Positions 1 through 8,271 of a stretch of 64,000 nt of DNA are shown in pieces. The position numbers were made by a program, and so were the translations under genes. This stretch comes from CAXBBB01 sp963793245 (GTDB lineage Bacteria > Bacteroidota > Rhodothermia > Rhodothermales > BA12). Below the pieces are notes generated by a model that saw only the letters and a list, made by a program, of their open reading frames with translations, did not search any database and had not been told where the DNA came from. The stretch is from contig CAWBZG010000002.1 of NCBI GenBank assembly GCA_963793245.1, positions 992,001 to 1,056,000 on the forward strand. Reading direction: 5' to 3'. How positions within the stretch are numbered: position 1 is the stretch's first letter; each line of letters opens with the position of its first letter.

Positions 1-1929
1 GAAGAGCGTCGCCGCCGCGCCGCCTACGAAGCACTCGTCGAAGGCACGATCACGCAGATCTCCGAGCAGGACATCGTCGTGGGCCGCGTCGTTACGGTCG
101 GACCGAAAGATGTCCTGATCGACTTCGGCTTCAAGAGCGACGGCGTCGTCGCCAAGAACGAGTTCTCCCAAGACCTGAAGCCCGGCGACACCGTCGAGGT
201 CTTCTTGGAGCGCAAGGAGAACTACAAAGGCGAGCCGATCATCTCCAAGACGAAGGCCGACAGCGTACAGCGCTGGCGCCGCGTCGAGAAGGCTTTCGAG
301 ACCGAAGAAGTCATCGAAGGCGTCATCATCCGCCGTATCAAGGGCGGTATGATCGCTCAGCTCGATCTGGGCGACATGGAAGCGTTCCTGCCTGGTTCGC
401 AGATCGACGTGCGCCCTGTGCGTGACTTCGACGCGTACCTGGAGCGCCGTATGGAGTTCAAGGTCGTCAAGCTCAACCCGGCCAACGAAAACATCGTCAT
501 CTCGCACAAAGCCCTCGTTGAGAAGGACCTGCTCGCCCAGCGCGAGACGATCCTCTCGACGATGGAGCCGGGACAGATCCTCGAGGGCGTCGTCAAGAAC
601 ATCACCGACTTCGGCGTCTTCGTCGACCTGGGCGGTGTCGACGGCCTGCTGCACATCACGGACCTCAGCTGGGGCCGCGTGTCGCACCCGTCGGAAGTGC
701 TCAACATCGAAGACCAGATCAACGTCGTCGTTCTCGACTACGACCGCGAGCGCCAGCGCATCTCGCTGGGCTACAAGCAGCTGATGCCGCACCCGTGGGA
801 GACCATCCACGAGACGTTCAAGGAAGATCAGGTCGTCGAAGGCAAGGTCGTCTCGATCACCGACTATGGCGCGTTCGTTGAACTCGACCGCGGTATCGAA
901 GGCTTGGTTCACATCTCTGAAATGAGCTGGACCGAGCACGTCAAGCACCCGAGCCAGGTCGTAAACCTCGGCCAGATCACCCAGGTCAAGATCCTCAATA
1001 TCGACGACGAGTCGAAGAAGATCAGCCTGGGCATGAAGCAGATGCAGGCCGATCCGTGGGACGGCATCGCCGCGCGTCACCCCGTTGGCTCGACGCTGTC
1101 GGGCAAGGTGCGCAACATCACCGCGTTTGGCGTCTTTGTCGAGATCGAAGAAGGCATCGACGGACTCGTTCACATCTCGGACCTGAGCTGGACCAAGAAG
1201 GTGCGTCATCCTGGAGAAGTCGTCCGCAAGGGCGAAGAGCTTCAGGTGCAGGTGTTGGGAATCGACGAGCGCAACCGCCGCATTTCGCTGGGCCACAAGC
1301 AGGTCGAGACGAACCCGTGGAAGCAGTTCGAGAACGTCTACGCCGAAGGCACGCAGCACCCGGTCACGGTCACGCGCGTCGCAGAAGCCGGCCTCACGGT
1401 CGATCTGCCGCTCGAAGTCGAAGGCTTCATTCCTGCTGGTGAGTTGGAGCGCAAGGGACACCCTGCCGACAGCTACAAGGAAGGCCAGGTACTCGAAGGC
1501 GTCAGCGTCATCCGCTTCGACGGGCAGAACAAGGACATCATCCTGTCCGAAGTTGCTCAGGAACGCGAAGCCGCACGTACGGCCCGCTACGCCGAGCAGC
1601 GCGAACGCCGCGAAGGTCAGCAGCGCGAGCGTCAGGACATCCAGACGTACGCTTCGTCGCAGCAGGGCAGCGGCCCGGCAACGCTCGGCGAACTGTCCGG
1701 GTTGGCCGCGCTCAAAGCGCAGTTCGAGGAAGCCGAAGCCAACGAAGCTGCCGATGCGTCGGTCGCGGATAAGGCCGAAGGCGGTGGCGGAAAGCCCGTT
1801 ACCTCGACCTCGTCGAAAGCCAACGTCAACGAAATCGACGCCATGGCCAAAGCCGGTAAAGGCTCGGTCAATACTGACGACGACTTCAACGATGACGACG
1901 AAGACGACGGCGACGAGGACGAAGGCTAA
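1..1929 (+). CDS. rpsA: 30S ribosomal protein S1 (5' partial)
   Basis: Ribosomal protein S1 binds mRNA on the 30S subunit through tandem S1 (OB-fold) repeats. The frame is open from base 1 (EERRRRAAYEALVEGTI), so the true start lies upstream; GTG at 79 is only an internal codon. Six S1 repeats are visible, including three canonical ones with the pattern NITDFGVFVDLGG-VDGLLHITDLSW, while the first, second and sixth are more divergent. The C-terminus is a low-complexity acidic tail (DDDFNDDDEDDGDEDEG) after an Ala/Glu-rich linker. The partial length of 642 residues already exceeds the E. coli protein, as in Bacteroidota-type S1 with long termini. A strong terminator follows the stop. With so little SD sequence in this genome, S1-dependent mRNA capture may be important (inference). 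Confidence 0.96.
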   Translation, partial: EERRRRAAYEALVEGTITQISEQDIVVGRVVTVGPKDVLIDFGFKSDGVVAKNEFSQDLKPGDTVEVFLERKENYKGEPIISKTKADSVQRWRRVEKAFETEEVIEGVIIRRIKGGMIAQLDLGDMEAFLPGSQIDVRPVRDFDAYLERRMEFKVVKLNPANENIVISHKALVEKDLLAQRETILSTMEPGQILEGVVKNITDFGVFVDLGGVDGLLHITDLSWGRVSHPSEVLNIEDQINVVVLDYDRERQRISLGYKQLMPHPWETIHETFKEDQVVEGKVVSITDYGAFVELDRGIEGLVHISEMSWTEHVKHPSQVVNLGQITQVKILNIDDESKKISLGMKQMQADPWDGIAARHPVGSTLSGKVRNITAFGVFVEIEEGIDGLVHISDLSWTKKVRHPGEVVRKGEELQVQVLGIDERNRRISLGHKQVETNPWKQFENVYAEGTQHPVTVTRVAEAGLTVDLPLEVEGFIPAGELERKGHPADSYKEGQVLEGVSVIRFDGQNKDIILSEVAQEREAARTARYAEQRERREGQQRERQDIQTYASSQQGSGPATLGELSGLAALKAQFEEAEANEAADASVADKAEGGGGKPVTSTSSKANVNEIDAMAKAGKGSVNTDDDFNDDDEDDGDEDEG

Positions 1930-1964
1930 TCCCTCCTGACTCAACGTCTCAGACGTAACCCCTC

Positions 1965-2005
1965 GGCGGAGCCGACTGGAGCGATCCGGTCGGCTCCGCC
2001 TTTTT
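1965..2005 (+). terminator. Intrinsic terminator after rpsA
   Basis: A perfect 12-bp stem, GGCGGAGCCGAC (1965-1976) and its complement (1989-2000), encloses a 12-nt loop and is followed at once by TTTTT (2001-2005). It lies 36 bases after the rpsA stop, in the position expected for a Rho-independent terminator. Confidence 0.9.
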
Positions 2006-2109
2006 GTAGGTCTTGCCGCCGTACTATCGAAACCAGCCGGGTTTTCAAAACCGGACTCGTTCTCGCGTCGTCCTACTGCGTTGCCTCCGATCTTATTCCA
2101 CTCCCGTCT

Positions 2110-3516
2110 ATGAACCGATTCTTTCTTCCCCAGGCCAGCAACTCGGTCACCCTCCGCGTCGAGCTTTCCAATCAGCCTGGAATGCTCGCCCGCCTGACGA
2201 GCGCCATCGGCCAGCACGGTGCCAACATCGGCGACATCGAAATCATCCAGGCTGAAGGTCCGGTTCTCACGCGCGACGTGACGGTCTACTCATTGGGCGG
2301 GAATCTGGAAGCGCTGATGAGCACGATCAAAACCCTCAGCGGTATCCGCGTCGTCAATGTGTCGGATCGGACGTTTCTGATGCACCGTGGCGGCAAGATC
2401 TCGGTCGACAGCAAGGTGCCGATCCGCAGCCGAGAGCAGCTTTCGATGGCCTACACGCCCGGCGTCGCGCGCGTCTGCACGGCGATCCACGAGCATCCCG
2501 AGCAGGCGTATGAGTTGACGAGCAAGGGCAACATGGTCGCCGTTGTCACGGATGGAACAGCCGTCCTCGGTTTGGGCGACATCGGACCCGAAGCCGCGCT
2601 GCCCGTGATGGAGGGCAAGGCGCAGTTGTTCAAGGAGTTCGCAGGCGTCAACGCGTTTCCGATCTGCCTCGATACGACGGACACCGAGGCGATCATCGAG
2701 ACCGTCAAACGCATCGCGCCTGGATTCGGTGGTATCAACTTGGAGGACATCTCGGCTCCTCGGTGCTTCGAGATCGAGAAGCGACTTAAGGCCGAACTCG
2801 ACATTCCTGTTTTCCACGACGATCAGCATGGAACGGCAGTGGTGACGACGGCGGCGCTGATCAATGCGCTGCGCGTGGTGGGCAAAAGGCCCGAGGACGT
2901 TAAAGTCATCGTGATGGGCGTCGGCGCGGCGGGGACGGCGGTCGGGAAGATGATCCTCGATTTGGGTGTCACCAACCTGATCGGGGTCGATCGGAATGGG
3001 GCGCTGGTGAGAGGGCGCGGCGATCTGTCCGCCGACAAACAAGCCTTTGCGATGATTTCCAACCCGCACCTGGAAGAAGGCAGCATCAGCGAGGTGATCC
3101 GAGGCGCAGACGTATTCGTCGGACTGAGCGGCCCCAACCTGATCACGGTCGACGATCTGAAGTCGATGGCGACCGACCCCATCGTGTTTGCGATGTCGAA
3201 CCCTGACCCCGAAATCGCACCTGAGTTGGCGTTCGAGCACGTGGCGGTCATGGCGACGGGGCGCAGCGACTATCCCAATCAGATCAACAACGTGCTCTGC
3301 TTCCCCGGCATCTTCAAAGGCGCCCTCGCCTGCCGAGCGAGCGACATCACCGAAGGCATGAAACTCGCCGCCGCTCACGCCATCGCCCAAGCCATCTCGG
3401 ACGACACGTTGACCGCCGAGTTTATCATTCCCAGCGTGTTCGACCCACGTGTCGTCGAGAACGTCGCCAAAGCCGTAGAAGCCGCCGCTCGAGCCGAAGG
3501 CGTGGCTCGAAACTGA
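2110..3516 (+). CDS. ACT-domain malic enzyme (NAD(P)-dependent oxidoreductive decarboxylase)
   Basis: Oxidatively decarboxylates malate to pyruvate with reduction of NAD(P). Residues about 10-85 look like a regulatory ACT domain (VTLRVELSNQPGMLARLTSA). The malic domain follows (MAYTPGVARVC, then the metal/substrate region FHDDQHGTAVV near 235), and then the NAD(P)-binding domain with a Gly-rich loop (VMGVGAAGTAVGKMI). The length of 468 residues fits the short bacterial class with an added ACT domain; there is no phosphotransacetylase fusion. ATG 2110 follows the pyrimidine-rich leader TTATTCCACTCCCGTCT and no SD. It stands alone after the rpsA terminator. The ACT domain suggests allosteric control by an amino acid or other small ligand (inference). 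Cofactor preference cannot be read from sequence. Confidence 0.93.
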   Translation: MNRFFLPQASNSVTLRVELSNQPGMLARLTSAIGQHGANIGDIEIIQAEGPVLTRDVTVYSLGGNLEALMSTIKTLSGIRVVNVSDRTFLMHRGGKISVDSKVPIRSREQLSMAYTPGVARVCTAIHEHPEQAYELTSKGNMVAVVTDGTAVLGLGDIGPEAALPVMEGKAQLFKEFAGVNAFPICLDTTDTEAIIETVKRIAPGFGGINLEDISAPRCFEIEKRLKAELDIPVFHDDQHGTAVVTTAALINALRVVGKRPEDVKVIVMGVGAAGTAVGKMILDLGVTNLIGVDRNGALVRGRGDLSADKQAFAMISNPHLEEGSISEVIRGADVFVGLSGPNLITVDDLKSMATDPIVFAMSNPDPEIAPELAFEHVAVMATGRSDYPNQINNVLCFPGIFKGALACRASDITEGMKLAAAHAIAQAISDDTLTAEFIIPSVFDPRVVENVAKAVEAAARAEGVARN

Positions 3517-3522
3517 GCCACG
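3501..3522. terminator. Possible hairpin at convergent gene ends
   Basis: CGTGGCTC (3501-3508) pairs perfectly with GAGCCACG (3515-3522) around a 6-nt loop that contains the stop of the malic enzyme gene. It sits between convergent genes, but no T-tract follows on either strand, so a terminator role is only possible. Confidence 0.35.
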
Positions 3523-3537
3523 CGAAGGGGTGCAAGG

Positions 3538-3879
3538 TTATAACAGGCCCAGTTCGAGGCGCACTTCTTCGGACATGTTCTCCATCCGAAACGGTGGGTC
3601 CCACACCAACTCCACGTGAGCCGACTCGACGCCTTCGGTATCGTACACCTTGCGTTCGACCTCGCCCGGCAGCGTCCCGGCTACGGGGCATGAGGGCGCC
3701 GTCAGCGTCATGTCGACATCGACGTGGCGGTCTTCGCGGACGCGGACGTCGTAAATCAGCCCCAACTCGTAGATGTTGACCGGAAGCTCGGGGTCGAAAA
3801 CGGTGCGGAGCGTTTCGATGACGCGGCCTTCGATCAGGGCGCGCTCGTGAGCGTCGGCAGGTGTGGGCTGGTCGGACAT
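3538..3879 (-). CDS. sufT: SufT/MIP18-family Fe-S assembly protein (DUF59)
   Basis: A 113-residue MIP18-family protein involved in Fe-S cluster maturation. The family signature is clear: FDPELPVNIYELGLIYDV near residues 28-46, then LTAPSCPVAGTLPGEVERKV with the conserved Cys near 64. The ATG at 3879 (MSDQPTPADAHERAL) was chosen over a longer frame, because the upstream extension overlaps sufE and is unlike the family. It lies 13 bases after sufE on the same strand, so the two probably form an operon. PaaD-like proteins share this fold, but no paa genes are nearby and the sufE partner favours SufT. The remaining suf genes are not in the window. Confidence 0.88.
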   Translation of the reverse strand: MSDQPTPADAHERALIEGRVIETLRTVFDPELPVNIYELGLIYDVRVREDRHVDVDMTLTAPSCPVAGTLPGEVERKVYDTEGVESAHVELVWDPPFRMENMSEEVRLELGLL

Positions 3880-3892
3880 GAGGAGAGGAGAT

Positions 3893-4297
3893 TCAGGCGG
3901 AGTAGGCGCGCAGACGACCGAGCATAGCGGAAAGGCCGTTTTTGCGTGTGGGAGATAGATGCCCGTAGAGGCCGAGACGTTCCATGAAGTCGAGGTCGGC
4001 CTCGCGGACTTCGCTAGCCGGAAGGCCCGACAGCGCTTCGTGGAGTAAGGCGACAAGGCCGCGGGTGATGAGTGCGTCCGAATCGCCCGCGAAGTGGAGC
4101 AGGTCATCTTCCAATCGGGGCACTATCCATACCTGAGACTGGCAGCCTTTGACGAGGAACACGTCTTGCTTTTCGGCTTCTGGTAGAGAGGGCAAGTCGC
4201 GTCCTTTGTCGATGAGTACTTCGTATCGATCGAGCGGATCGTCGAACGGTTCAAACTCATCTTCAAGCGCGGCGATGCGGGCGGCTAGGGTATCCAT
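3893..4297 (-). CDS. sufE: Cysteine desulfuration protein SufE
   Basis: SufE accepts persulfide sulfur from the cysteine desulfurase SufS and passes it to the SufBCD scaffold. The motif VKGCQSQVWIV near residue 50 carries the sulfur-accepting Cys in the conserved G-C-x-S-x-V-W context. The C-terminal half (LSGLPASEV...DFMERLGLYGHLSPTRKNGL) is also typical. ATG 4297 (MDTLAARIAAL) gives 134 residues, the usual length; an in-frame ATG at 4309 and a GTG at 4339 are possible alternatives. It is the first gene of a two-gene unit with sufT, transcribed away from a divergent small membrane protein gene. Confidence 0.92.
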   Translation of the reverse strand: MDTLAARIAALEDEFEPFDDPLDRYEVLIDKGRDLPSLPEAEKQDVFLVKGCQSQVWIVPRLEDDLLHFAGDSDALITRGLVALLHEALSGLPASEVREADLDFMERLGLYGHLSPTRKNGLSAMLGRLRAYSA

Positions 4298-4443
4298 GGG
4301 GCAGAGCATTTGGGTAGCAAACGGACGAGTCGGCGACAAGAGCCGAGGCCGAGTGAGAAGGTGTCATGTGTCCCAGATCATCCAATCGTAAAGCCTGTGT
4401 CTGCAAGCGATTACGCGTTGCCGTTTCACACAAGCAGAGTTAG

Positions 4444-4458
4444 CTTAACGTCGTTAAG
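4444..4458. promoter_or_regulatory. 15-bp inverted repeat, candidate operator
   Basis: CTTAACG-T-CGTTAAG is a perfect dyad with a one-base centre. It lies in the divergent gap between sufE (start 4297) and the small membrane protein at 4492, only 33 bases before the latter's ATG. It is AT-richer than its surroundings. Its size and position fit a dimeric repressor site, but no regulator can be assigned. Confidence 0.35.
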
Positions 4459-4491
4459 TACCTGTTGGTCTCTCTCCTATCCGCCGCCGTC

Positions 4492-4668
4492 ATGTCGATC
4501 TCCAAACGCACCCTCGCCGCATCCGGTCTGATTAGCGCGAGCCTTGTTGCAGGCACGCTCGGCTTGGTCCTGAGCCGAATCCGTATCGCCGCTGCGCACG
4601 TCTTTGGATTGGACGCCGAGCAGTTCTCGGAAACAGACGTGATGCTCGATCTGAAACGCCTGGTCTGA
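4492..4668 (+). CDS. Small single-pass membrane protein, function unknown
   Basis: I do not recognise this 58-residue protein. It starts with a short basic N-terminus (MSISKRT), followed by one hydrophobic segment (about residues 8-28, LAASGLISASLVAGTLGLVL), a basic boundary (SRIR) and a short mixed tail. The reading frame starts at ATG 4492 after a pyrimidine-rich leader (CTCTCCTATCCGCCGCCGTC) like that of neighbouring genes, which favours it being real. It precedes the lemA-like gene by 69 bases on the same strand. Because the frame is short, a chance ORF cannot be excluded. Confidence 0.5.
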   Translation: MSISKRTLAASGLISASLVAGTLGLVLSRIRIAAAHVFGLDAEQFSETDVMLDLKRLV

Positions 4669-4737
4669 CCGAGAGGAGGGCGAAACTGCTAGTGTCCGGC
4701 GTTCGTACGCAAGACTCTTCTCTCGACTCCTACCTCC

Positions 4738-5349
4738 ATGCGTAGTCCCGGCGCCATCGCGCTCCTCGTCCTCGTTCTCGTTCTCGGTTTCGCCGGGTGT
4801 GCCGGGTGCGGGCAGTACAACTCGCTCGTCACCGAAGACGAAAACGTCAACACAGCCTGGGCCAACGTCGAGTCGCAGTACCAACGCCGCGCCGACCTGA
4901 TTCCCAACCTCGTGTCGACCGTTCGCGCGTCGGCTGATTTTGAGAGCGAAACGCTGGAAAACGTCGTCGAAGCCCGCGCCCGGGCGACGAGCATCAACGT
5001 GTCGGCTGAAGATCTGGACGATCCGGCCAAGCTGCGTCAGTTTCAAGAGGCACAGTCGGCGCTTTCGAGTTCGCTAGGACGCTTGCTCGCTGTGGCAGAA
5101 AACTATCCCCAGCTCCAGGCGACTGCTGGTTTCCGCGACTTGCAGGCGCAACTGGAAGGAACCGAAAACCGCATTCAGGTGGCGCGCAGCGACTACAACA
5201 ACGTCGTGCGCGGCTACAACACCAAGGTGCGTCAATTTCCTGCCGCGCTCTTCGCCGGAATGATGGGCTTTGAACAGCGAGCGGCTTTCGAGTCCGACGC
5301 CGGTTCAGAAGACGCCCCTGACGTAGGCGACCTGTTCGATAATAGCTGA
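4738..5349 (+). CDS. LemA family protein
   Basis: LemA-family envelope protein of 203 residues. It has an N-terminal hydrophobic segment ending in Cys-rich GFAGCAGCGQYNSLV, which may be a lipoprotein signal or an anchor. The alpha-helical LemA core follows: NVNTAWANVESQYQRRADLIPNLVSTVRA, later AENYPQLQATAGFRDLQAQLEGTENRI, and the conserved end YNTKVRQFPAALFAGMMGFE. Length and motifs match the family well. The next gene encodes a TPM-domain protein, a common neighbour of lemA, and the two probably form one transcription unit. Molecular function is unknown; the pairing suggests a role in envelope maintenance (inference). Confidence 0.93.
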   Translation: MRSPGAIALLVLVLVLGFAGCAGCGQYNSLVTEDENVNTAWANVESQYQRRADLIPNLVSTVRASADFESETLENVVEARARATSINVSAEDLDDPAKLRQFQEAQSALSSSLGRLLAVAENYPQLQATAGFRDLQAQLEGTENRIQVARSDYNNVVRGYNTKVRQFPAALFAGMMGFEQRAAFESDAGSEDAPDVGDLFDNS

Positions 5350-5369
5350 TCTCTGTCGTTCGACTCCTC

Positions 5370-6134
5370 GTGTCGATGTATCGGCTGTTTGTGCTCCTGC
5401 TACTCTGCGTCGCCCCATCGGTGCACGCGCAGTCCGAGGTGCGTCCGACGGGCTTCGTGATCGACGAGGCGTCCTTGCTCACGCCAGGTCAGAAATCAAG
5501 CCTGGAGACGCGGCTAACGGCGTACAGCGATACGACGTCCAACCAGATCGCCATAGTCGTTCTCCGCAGCATCAACGGCGCCGATCCCGCGACGTACGCT
5601 ACCGACTTGGGGCGTGATTTGGGCGTTGGGCAGCAGGGGCGCGACAACGGCATCGTGATCTTGGTCGCCATCGAAGACCGAGATGTGTTTATCGCTGTCG
5701 GCAGAGGACTGGAAGGGGCCGTGCCAGACGTGTACGCCTCGCGCGTCGTTCGCAATGTGCTCGTGCCGCAGTTTCGCGACGGCAACTACTATGCTGGATT
5801 GGAGGAGGCGACTACGATCCTGATGGCAGCGGCAGCGGGCGAATACGAGGCGCTCGAACAGGCCGAACAATCCGATGGCGAAGGCGGCTTCCCGATCCAA
5901 CTCATCTTGCTCGCGATTCTACTCGTCTTTTACTTCTCGTCGCGCGGCGGCAAAGGAGGCAAGCGGTACGGCGGTGGGCGTGGCGGGCCACCGATTATCA
6001 TCTGGGGCGGCGGTGGCTTCGGTGGCGGAAGTGGCGGCGGCGGATTTGGCGGTGGAGGCTTCGGCGGCGGCGGTGGGTTTGGCGGCTTCGGTGGTGGGGG
6101 CTTCGGTGGCGGTGGTGCCGGAGGAAGCTGGTGA
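5370..6134 (+). CDS. TPM-domain (YgcG-like) membrane protein with glycine-rich tail
   Basis: The 254-residue protein has a signal peptide (MYRLFVLLLLCVAPSVHAQ) and a TPM domain over about residues 25-150 (GFVIDEASLLTPGQKSSLE, NQIAIVVLRSINGADP, RDNGIVILVAIEDRDVFIAVGRGLEGAVPD). One transmembrane helix follows (FPIQLILLAILLVFYF), then a Gly/Phe-rich tail of GGGGFGGG repeats. This is the standard YgcG/TPM phosphatase-like architecture, with the tail often exposed beyond the membrane. GTG 5370 follows a pyrimidine-rich leader; ATG 5376 is an equally plausible start. It sits 20 bases after lemA, and its stop overlaps the GTG of the TPR gene (GTGA). Confidence 0.9.
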   Translation: MSMYRLFVLLLLCVAPSVHAQSEVRPTGFVIDEASLLTPGQKSSLETRLTAYSDTTSNQIAIVVLRSINGADPATYATDLGRDLGVGQQGRDNGIVILVAIEDRDVFIAVGRGLEGAVPDVYASRVVRNVLVPQFRDGNYYAGLEEATTILMAAAAGEYEALEQAEQSDGEGGFPIQLILLAILLVFYFSSRGGKGGKRYGGGRGGPPIIIWGGGGFGGGSGGGGFGGGGFGGGGGFGGFGGGGFGGGGAGGSW

Positions 6135-6466
6135 TCGACCGCATTCCCACACTACTCGGCTTTCTCGCCGACGACCCTGACGACGCGTTCACGCGCTTTG
6201 CTCTCGCTCAAGAGTATGCCAAACGCGGTGAGGCAGAACAGGCCCTCGGTCACTACCAGACCCTCGTTCGCGAGCAGCCCGATTACGTGGGCACGTACTA
6301 TCATCTGGGTAAATTGCTGGAAGCGGTCGATCAGAAGGATGCCGCTGAACGAGTGTATCGATCAGGCATCGCGGTCGCCGAGCGACTACGGGACGCGCAC
6401 AGTCGCGCCGAACTCAACGATGCGCTCTTGAACGTGCAAGGCTTGGGCTGGGACGATGACGAGTGA
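6131..6466 (+). CDS. Small tetratricopeptide-repeat protein
   Basis: This 111-residue soluble protein is built mostly from TPR helices: DPDDAFTRFALAQEYAKRGEAEQALGHYQTLVREQPDY and TYYHLGKLLEAVDQKDAAERVYRSGIAVAE fit the A/B helix pattern. The last residues are acidic (GLGWDDDE). The GTG start at 6131 shares bases with the TGA of the preceding TPM gene (GTGA), so the two are probably translationally coupled. Its end overlaps the next gene by 11 bases. It is probably a protein-protein interaction adaptor; no partner can be named from sequence. Confidence 0.85.
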   Translation: MIDRIPTLLGFLADDPDDAFTRFALAQEYAKRGEAEQALGHYQTLVREQPDYVGTYYHLGKLLEAVDQKDAAERVYRSGIAVAERLRDAHSRAELNDALLNVQGLGWDDDE

Positions 6467-7280
6467 CGCTGAATCTGTGCCTTCCGATGGCGCGAAAAAC
6501 CAGCCGTTGTTTTCTCTGCCGAGTGATCCGTTTTCGCGTGACGCTCGCTCCTACTTCAAACTGACGCGCACGGCGACGTACGGCTTCTGGTCGGCTCTGC
6601 CCTTATTGGTGATCTACGAAGTGCTGATCCTGTGGATCAACCGTCCTGGCGGCGTCAACGTGCGCATCGGCGCCGACATCTGGTTCAAGTCGATCCTGGG
6701 AGTGATCGGGCTGAGCGGAACCTGGGCGACGACGCTCGTCGTGATTGCGGTCGGCTTCGGCATCGTATGGTGGGAGAAGCGAAGGCGAGGACGTTCTGTG
6801 CCGGTGCATGGGGATTTTCTGGGCTGGATGCTCGTCGAGAGCCTGTCGTATGCCGTCCTGCTTCCCATCGTGGCGACTGTCGTGATGGCGCCCGTTTTGT
6901 TCTCCGCTCTCCCGGCGGTGATGGTCGCTCCCCAAACCGAGTTTGGCCTGCTGACCGAGTTGACACTTTCCCTCGGCGCCGGATTGTACGAGGAGTTGCT
7001 TTTTCGCGTCGTCCTCGTGACCGGGTTGTTCTGGCTGTTCCGGACGCTGACCAAGGGAGAGAAGCGCTTGTCGTACGTGCTGGCTGCTGTCATTGGCGCG
7101 TTCGTCTTTAGTGCCGTCCACTACATCGGCGCGTACGGCGACCCGCTCCAACTGACTTCGTTCGTCTATCGCTTCTTGCTCGGCCTGTTGCTCAACGCGC
7201 TGTATTTGTTGCGCGGGTTCGGAGTAGCAGCCTGGACGCACGCCCTCTACGACGTACTCGTCGTGACGGACATTCTGTGA
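6456..7280 (+). CDS. CPBP family intramembrane metalloprotease
   Basis: A polytopic membrane protein of 274 residues with about six to eight hydrophobic segments. The CPBP (Abi, Rce1-like) signature is present: EELLFRVVLVTGLF near residue 175 gives the EE-x3-R motif, and FSAVHYIGAYGD near 223 supplies the second conserved histidine motif. The C-terminal segment ends in AWTHALYDVLVV, which matches the last conserved His/Asn region. ATG 6456 lies inside the end of the TPR gene (11-base overlap), so it belongs to the same operon. Family members are glutamate-type intramembrane proteases; the substrate here is unknown. Confidence 0.9.
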   Translation: MTSDAESVPSDGAKNQPLFSLPSDPFSRDARSYFKLTRTATYGFWSALPLLVIYEVLILWINRPGGVNVRIGADIWFKSILGVIGLSGTWATTLVVIAVGFGIVWWEKRRRGRSVPVHGDFLGWMLVESLSYAVLLPIVATVVMAPVLFSALPAVMVAPQTEFGLLTELTLSLGAGLYEELLFRVVLVTGLFWLFRTLTKGEKRLSYVLAAVIGAFVFSAVHYIGAYGDPLQLTSFVYRFLLGLLLNALYLLRGFGVAAWTHALYDVLVVTDIL

Positions 7281-7340
7281 GCCTGGAACGATAGAGCGGG
7301 GTGGGCGAGTAGACCGGCTCTCTCCCTACAACACCTCGCC

Positions 7341-8126
7341 ATGTCTCGCCTGCTGCTCTTCGCCTTTCTATTTCTCGCCGCTTGCTCCGGCGACGATGTC
7401 GCTCAGCAGGACGACGGCACGCTCGTGCTGGGAACAGGCGAAGTATCGTCGGAGGAAACGCGCGGAGTCAATCCGGCTGGACGAACGCTTGCCATCGACC
7501 TCTTCGCTGGGAGCATCGATCTGACCGCAACAGACGCCGAATCCGCCGACTTGACCTTCGAGCGCCACGCCCGAGCCGATGACGACGAAGAGGCGCGCGA
7601 GCGCTTGGATGGCATCCGCATCGTAGAGACGGGGATCGACGGGGCATACCGCTATACGATCACCTCGGACGACGCCGACCGCACGGAAGTCGACATCGTC
7701 GGAACCGTGCCTGCTGGGACACCGCTAACGCTGAACCTGCCAAATGGCACGGTGCGGCTCGAAGGGCTGTCCTCGAACGTGACTATCCGCGTCTCGAACG
7801 GAACGGTCGCGCTGAGCGAAATGCGGGGAGGCGCTGATGTAGAGGTCAGCAACGGCAACGTCGATGCCGCCTTCGCCGGACTGGGCGGCGACGTGGAAAT
7901 CGAAACCCGCAACGGCAACCTCGCGCTGACGCTTCCCGCCAACGCCTCCGCTGACATTGAAGCCCGCACATCGGCAGGTCGCATCTCCGCCGATGGATTG
8001 CCACTGCGCAACCGCAAACTCGACCCGGACGGAGCGGGAGCTTCGTTCACCGCGCAGCTCAGCGATGCCGCTCGCCGCGTCATGCTCCGAACGGAAAACG
8101 GGACGATTGCGCTGCGCGGCAACTGA
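7341..8126 (+). CDS. DUF4097-family lipoprotein (beta-helical adhesin-like)
   Basis: A 261-residue lipoprotein with the signal MSRLLLFAFLFLAAC, whose LAAC lipobox would be cut before Cys 15. The body has a repeating beta-strand pattern with NG turns: NGTVRL, NGTVAL, NGNVDA, NGNLAL, AGRISA, NGTIAL. This spacing is typical of DUF4097/DUF4098 proteins predicted to fold as a right-handed beta-helix. It follows the CPBP gene by 60 bases on the same strand with its own pyrimidine-rich leader (CTCTCCCTACAACACCTCGCC). It is probably on the outer or inner membrane surface; function is unknown. Confidence 0.87.
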   Translation: MSRLLLFAFLFLAACSGDDVAQQDDGTLVLGTGEVSSEETRGVNPAGRTLAIDLFAGSIDLTATDAESADLTFERHARADDDEEARERLDGIRIVETGIDGAYRYTITSDDADRTEVDIVGTVPAGTPLTLNLPNGTVRLEGLSSNVTIRVSNGTVALSEMRGGADVEVSNGNVDAAFAGLGGDVEIETRNGNLALTLPANASADIEARTSAGRISADGLPLRNRKLDPDGAGASFTAQLSDAARRVMLRTENGTIALRGN

Positions 8127-8152
8127 GGGAGCTAGCGGGACTACTCCTCATC

Positions 8153-8240
8153 TGTCATCGCGAGGACGTAGGCCGTGGCGATCTCCCAAGCCTGTAGACA
8201 GTATGGGGATTGCCACGTCGCTCCGCTCCTCGCAATGACA
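8153..8240. repeat. Interspersed imperfect inverted repeat
   Basis: Two arms of about 35 bases form an imperfect hairpin. The right arm, read on the minus strand, begins TGTCATTGCGAGGAGCGGAG and ends GTGGCAATCCCC; the left arm begins TGTCATCGCGAGGACGTAGG and ends GTGGCGATCTCCC. It lies between two convergent genes. A second, more degenerate member is at 21881-21953. Repeats of this TCATTGCGAG...GGCAATC type occur in many bacterial genomes as REP/MITE-like elements. Confidence 0.7.
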
Positions 8241-8271
8241 TGAGAGGGGATGACAACTCGGAGCGTTTCCG

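Noticed and set aside
2290..3390. 366-residue antisense ORF over the malic enzyme gene
   Set aside because: High-GC shadow ORF: no domain, and the plus strand encodes a clear enzyme.
5998..6130. GGCGGTGGC-type repeats near the end of the TPM gene
   Set aside because: They encode the Gly/Phe-rich tail usual in TPM proteins; not a DNA repeat array.
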